Positions 61,745-64,000 of a stretch of 64,000 bases of DNA are shown in pieces; the first letter of the stretch is position 1; each line of letters begins with the position of its first letter. The translations under genes were made by a program, and so were the position numbers. The stretch is from Pedobacter sp. SL55. GTDB lineage: Bacteria; Bacteroidota; Bacteroidia; Sphingobacteriales; Sphingobacteriaceae. The notes beneath the pieces were generated by a model. It had not been told where the DNA came from and ran no database searches. It worked only from the letters and a program-made list of their open reading frames with translations. The stretch is taken from NCBI RefSeq assembly GCF_026625705.1, contig NZ_CP113059.1, positions 1,364,001-1,428,000 on the forward strand, read 5' to 3'.

Positions 61745-62245
61745 CTACAGGTCTATCCTCAAGTTTATCGTTTCTACGGCTTTGGTTTCTTCGCCAGTTG
61801 GCGAGATATTGTAGGCACGTAAAATAAACTGGTCTGAGTTCAAGATTTCGAGTTCGGTGCGCCAACCCCAAGGTTCTGGCCATTCTAGGTTATCGTACTG
61901 TCCGGTTACAGAAAAGCCATTTCGGGTTTCTACGCCTTCGGAGTACATAATGCCCGTGCCCATGTGGAAACTATCAACCCAAGTGCAAACACACTTGCTA
62001 TTGCCCAAATCGAAGCCCCAAACCATCAGGCCTTCGTGAGTTTTTCCATTAATAATGCCACGGTATTCGTATCGTATAAACCTTTTATTTAACAGGCTAA
62101 TAATTTTGCTGGTAGTTGGCGATTCATCTGCTAGTACATCTTTCTCGAACCAAGTGCGGGTGCGGCCATCCCAATTGCCCACCAAACTTAGCAACCTCAA
62201 ATGTGGGCCGCTTTCCTTAGATATTTCGAATTTAGTTTTGCTCAT
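61745..62245 (-). CDS. DUF1579-like protein
   Basis: A 166-residue soluble protein. ISKESGPHLRLLSLVGNWDGRTRTWFEKD followed by a beta-barrel-like run (RFIRYEYRGIINGKTHEGLMVWGFD; GIMYSEGV; WGWRTELEIL) resembles DUF1579, a lipocalin-like family. No signal peptide. The gene is flanked by direct copies of the 33-base repeat at 61689 and 62303. Function unknown. Confidence 0.7.
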   Translation of the reverse strand: MSKTKFEISKESGPHLRLLSLVGNWDGRTRTWFEKDVLADESPTTSKIISLLNKRFIRYEYRGIINGKTHEGLMVWGFDLGNSKCVCTWVDSFHMGTGIMYSEGVETRNGFSVTGQYDNLEWPEPWGWRTELEILNSDQFILRAYNISPTGEETKAVETINLRIDL

Positions 62246-62302
62246 AATTCTAAGATACTGTTTATGTTTGAAAGTTGAAATGTTGGAAGGTTGAAATGTT
62301 TT

Positions 62303-62335
62303 GGTTAATTGTTGAAACTGGTTAATCGGTTAACT
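62303..62335 (+). repeat. 33-base GGTTAATTG repeat, copy 2
   Basis: The same as 61689-61721 with one substitution. It lies within an in-frame open stretch before the next gene, which explains a false longer reading of that gene. Confidence 0.85.
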
Positions 62336-62398
62336 ATGGTTTTTCGCTTTAGTTTTTCGGCTTTGGTCTTTTCGCTTTTTACCTTTAACTTAGAACCC

Positions 62399-62968
62399 AT
62401 GTCGTCACATCACATTGTAAAAGAAAAACAAGAACCCGCTTTGTACATTCACGAGTTGGGAAATTTTAACGAAGAATACTTAGGCCAGTTGTTAGAGTGG
62501 AGCCCAACGTTAATTGTACTGGCAAATGAGTATGAAAAGGTTGTTTCTTTAGGCTTAAAGGTTGATGTTATAGTAGGAAATTTAGATGCTGGAGCAGAAT
62601 TACAAGAGCACATTCGGATTATTCCGCAACAAAAAAACGGAATTGAAGACGCCATAGAGTTTTTGGTTAAGGAGAAGTATCCGGCAGTAAACGTAATTAG
62701 TAAAATCAGTAGTTTTGATGATTTAACTTGCTATTTGCCAGATATCAACCTTGTTTTATTTACAGAAACCAGCAAGCATTTTGCCATTAAAAGCGGCTTT
62801 AGCATTTGGAAACCAGCCGGCAGTATTTTCTTAATTGATATCATCGCTTATTTTGAGGCTGATAATTTAATGCAGCAAGAAGAAGAAGGTAAATTTTTGG
62901 TAGTAGAAGATGGTTTGGTGGCTTTTCGCTTTCAAGCGCCTTATTTGTTTATTGGGGAGTTGTTGTAA
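62399..62968 (+). CDS. Thiamine pyrophosphokinase-like protein
   Basis: A 189-residue protein from ATG 62399 (MSSHHIVKEKQEPALYIHEL). Open frame upstream to 62309 is repeat-derived sequence. The pattern LIVLANEYEKVVSLGLKVDVIVGNLDAG resembles the aspartate-bearing nucleotide site of thiamine pyrophosphokinases (usually GDFDS), and SIWKPAGSIFLID resembles their C-terminal thiamine domain. The motif here is degenerate, so activity is uncertain. In Bacteroidota such proteins are commonly given this name. Confidence 0.6.
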   Translation: MSSHHIVKEKQEPALYIHELGNFNEEYLGQLLEWSPTLIVLANEYEKVVSLGLKVDVIVGNLDAGAELQEHIRIIPQQKNGIEDAIEFLVKEKYPAVNVISKISSFDDLTCYLPDINLVLFTETSKHFAIKSGFSIWKPAGSIFLIDIIAYFEADNLMQQEEEGKFLVVEDGLVAFRFQAPYLFIGELL

Positions 62969-63092
62969 TAAGTATTTAGCTATTAGTAGTTAGTATTTAG
63001 ACAAAGCTATTAGTCAAAACTTTTTATTTTTATCTTTCTACTTTTAACCTAAACTGATACCTAATCCCTAATACCTGACCCCTGAAAAAAAA

Positions 63093-63587
63093 ATGATTTA
63101 CTTAAGAAAGGCCAAAGAAGAAGATTTACCTATAATTAGAAGTTTGGCCGAACAAACTTGGCCAACGGCATATAGCGATATCATTTCGGCAGCGCAGATT
63201 AGTTTTATGTTGGAAAAAATGTACAACCGAGGAGAGCTATTGAGCCAACTACAGCAGGGGCACACTTTTTTAATGGCTTCGGAACTAAAGGAGGATGTTG
63301 GCTTCGCTGGCTTTTCGCTAATAGATACTGAAAACAAGATTTTTAAACTGCACAAGCTTTATGTACTGCCTAAAATGCATGGCAAAGGCGTAGGCAAATT
63401 ATTGATGAATGAGGTGGTAAATAGCGTTAAAGCGCAGGGCGGAAAGTTCTTGCAATTAAACGTTAACCGAGCTAACAAAGCGTTAGATTTTTATCAAAAA
63501 GCCAGCTTTAAAATAAAAGAAACCGTTGACCTTGATATTGGCAACGGTTTCTTTATGAATGATTATGTAATGGAGAAGGAACTATAG
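63093..63587 (+). CDS. GNAT family N-acetyltransferase
   Basis: A 164-residue acetyltransferase. LYVLPKMHGKGVGKLLMNEVV carries the acetyl-CoA-binding motif A (H-G-K-G-V-G), and LQLNVNRANKALDFYQKASFKIKETV is motif B with the usual Asn and Tyr. The start is ATG at 63093, after a run of eight A and low-complexity sequence. Substrate unknown. The frame is complete. Confidence 0.92.
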   Translation: MIYLRKAKEEDLPIIRSLAEQTWPTAYSDIISAAQISFMLEKMYNRGELLSQLQQGHTFLMASELKEDVGFAGFSLIDTENKIFKLHKLYVLPKMHGKGVGKLLMNEVVNSVKAQGGKFLQLNVNRANKALDFYQKASFKIKETVDLDIGNGFFMNDYVMEKEL

Positions 63588-63642
63588 TCCTCACATTTCC
63601 CTAAACGGAGAATAACACGGGCAAGTTTTATGCATTTTGCAA

Positions 63643-63671
63643 CTCCCCTCCTTTGGAGGGGCTGGGGGAGG
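63643..63671. repeat. Hairpin CCCCTCCTTTGGAGGGG with GC-rich flank
   Basis: CCCCTCC (63645-63651) and GGAGGGG (63655-63661) are perfect arms around TTT, followed by CTGGGGGAGG. It resembles the sequence of the 41629-41667 terminator. It lies between the GNAT gene and the convergent peptidase gene and may act as a terminator for either. Confidence 0.6.
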
Positions 63672-63673
63672 CT

Positions 63674-64000
63674 TTATTTCAACTTCGGTATTCTGCTGGG
63701 GGTATCAGCACCGCTAATGATACTTACCGCACTTTTAGCAATAGCTTTAATGGTTGATAAAATATTTTCGACATCCAATGAACTATATTCATCTTTCACG
63801 GTGTGGTATAGTTTATCGATATCAATTTGATCGGTACTAATGGTGTGCGCCGGTACACCTAAAGCTGCTAAAGTTGCATTGTCACTTCTGTAGAAAAGGT
63901 TTTCTTTTATATACGGATCTGGGTGGAAAGTAAATTCAGTACCCGCTAAATTTTTCTGTAAAATGCTTCCGAAATCAGATTTATCATAACCAGTAATAAA
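63674..64000 (-). CDS. M28 family metallopeptidase, C-terminal part
   Basis: The 108 C-terminal residues of a minus-strand gene that begins beyond the right edge; the stop TAA is at 63674-63676. ENLFYRSDNATLAALGVPAHTIST has the Asp ligand and family spacing of M28 zinc aminopeptidases, and DKLYHTVKDEYSSLDVENI is the usual C-terminal phrase with the last His ligand. The product is probably secreted, but the start is not visible. Confidence 0.8.
   Translation of the reverse strand, partial: FITGYDKSDFGSILQKNLAGTEFTFHPDPYIKENLFYRSDNATLAALGVPAHTISTDQIDIDKLYHTVKDEYSSLDVENILSTIKAIAKSAVSIISGADTPSRIPKLK

Noticed and set aside
62309..62398. Upstream extension of the thiamine pyrophosphokinase-like protein
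   Set aside because: It is encoded by the 33-base repeat and low-complexity sequence. The ATG at 62399 starts the recognisable domain.
63500..63560. Terminator inside the GNAT gene
   Set aside because: AAACCGTTG and CAACGGTTT could pair, but the site is inside the conserved coding sequence and has only a short T run.
63630..63830. A plus-strand 66-residue hydrophobic protein
   Set aside because: It is antisense to a convincing M28 peptidase C-terminus on the minus strand and includes a GC-rich hairpin repeat.
1..64000. CRISPR arrays, tRNA or rRNA genes, prophage or integrase
   Set aside because: No regularly spaced direct repeats, no cloverleaf sequence and no phage or integrase proteins were noticed. 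The dispersed repeats are not regularly spaced.

Overview
The window looks like chromosomal DNA of a Bacteroidota bacterium of the Sphingobacteriaceae, most likely Pedobacter or a close relative. The evidence is an AT-rich genome, SusC/SusD and TonB-dependent receptors, many Bacteroidota-restricted families (DUF2480, DUF3108, DUF3109, DUF4834, DUF6427, DUF6702), few Shine-Dalgarno sequences, and candidate promoters of the TTTG / TAnnTTTG type. I see no tRNA, rRNA, CRISPR array, prophage or complete insertion sequence.

Layout. 1-2121 (minus): the end of a surface-polysaccharide cluster (glycosyltransferase start, methyltransferase-like protein, Wzx-type flippase). 2145-6238 (minus): a small repeat lipoprotein, DinB-like protein, HAD nucleotidase, small tyrosine phosphatase-like protein, upp and a polysaccharide deacetylase. 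6575-17777: a beta-1,3-glucan (laminarin-type) utilisation locus. It has a divergent sensor/regulator, a PKD lipoprotein, SusC, SusD, a TIM-barrel glucanase and a GH16 laminarinase; SusC and the TIM-barrel enzyme are each interrupted by one frameshift. 17844-26330: DUF6702, HupE/UreJ, an M1 peptidase, uvrB, YwbE, a free-standing TonB plug protein, DUF4834, an acyltransferase and a 30-residue membrane protein. 26400-34620: an LpxH-like hydrolase, a glycosyltransferase, a twice-frameshifted DUF6427 gene, coaX, an outer-membrane protein, lptC and ppiD. 34747-41391: DUF2480, DUF3108, DUF3109, the dTDP-sugar genes rfbB-rfbD-rfbA and hutH. 41664-46258: a TonB receptor with a His/Cys-rich companion, then hutU. 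46436-54883: a CLC protein with fluoride-type motifs, an unknown protein, a RAYT transposase, a LEA-type lipoprotein, a PIG-L deacetylase (frameshifted near its end), a GxxExxY protein (amber stop) and a symporter overlapped by a 37-residue membrane protein. 55283-64000: pyruvate dehydrogenase E2 and E1-alpha, an NlpC/P60 peptidase, a CapA-like lipoprotein followed by tiny membrane proteins, an SPFH protein, a DUF1579-like protein, a thiamine-pyrophosphokinase-like protein, a GNAT acetyltransferase and a partial M28 peptidase.

Most of this is ordinary Bacteroidota gene content. Four things stand out. Six genes carry seven small lesions (five one-base indels, two amber stops) while the sequence beyond each lesion stays intact. 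A small lipoprotein has two copies of an NPAHGQPGHDCA motif separated by an in-frame amber stop, with the second copy differing from the first almost only at silent sites. The RAYT transposase gene carries two palindromes inside its own coding sequence. Several families of short dispersed repeats fill the intergenic spaces, and in one place a palindrome lies inside a copy of another repeat.
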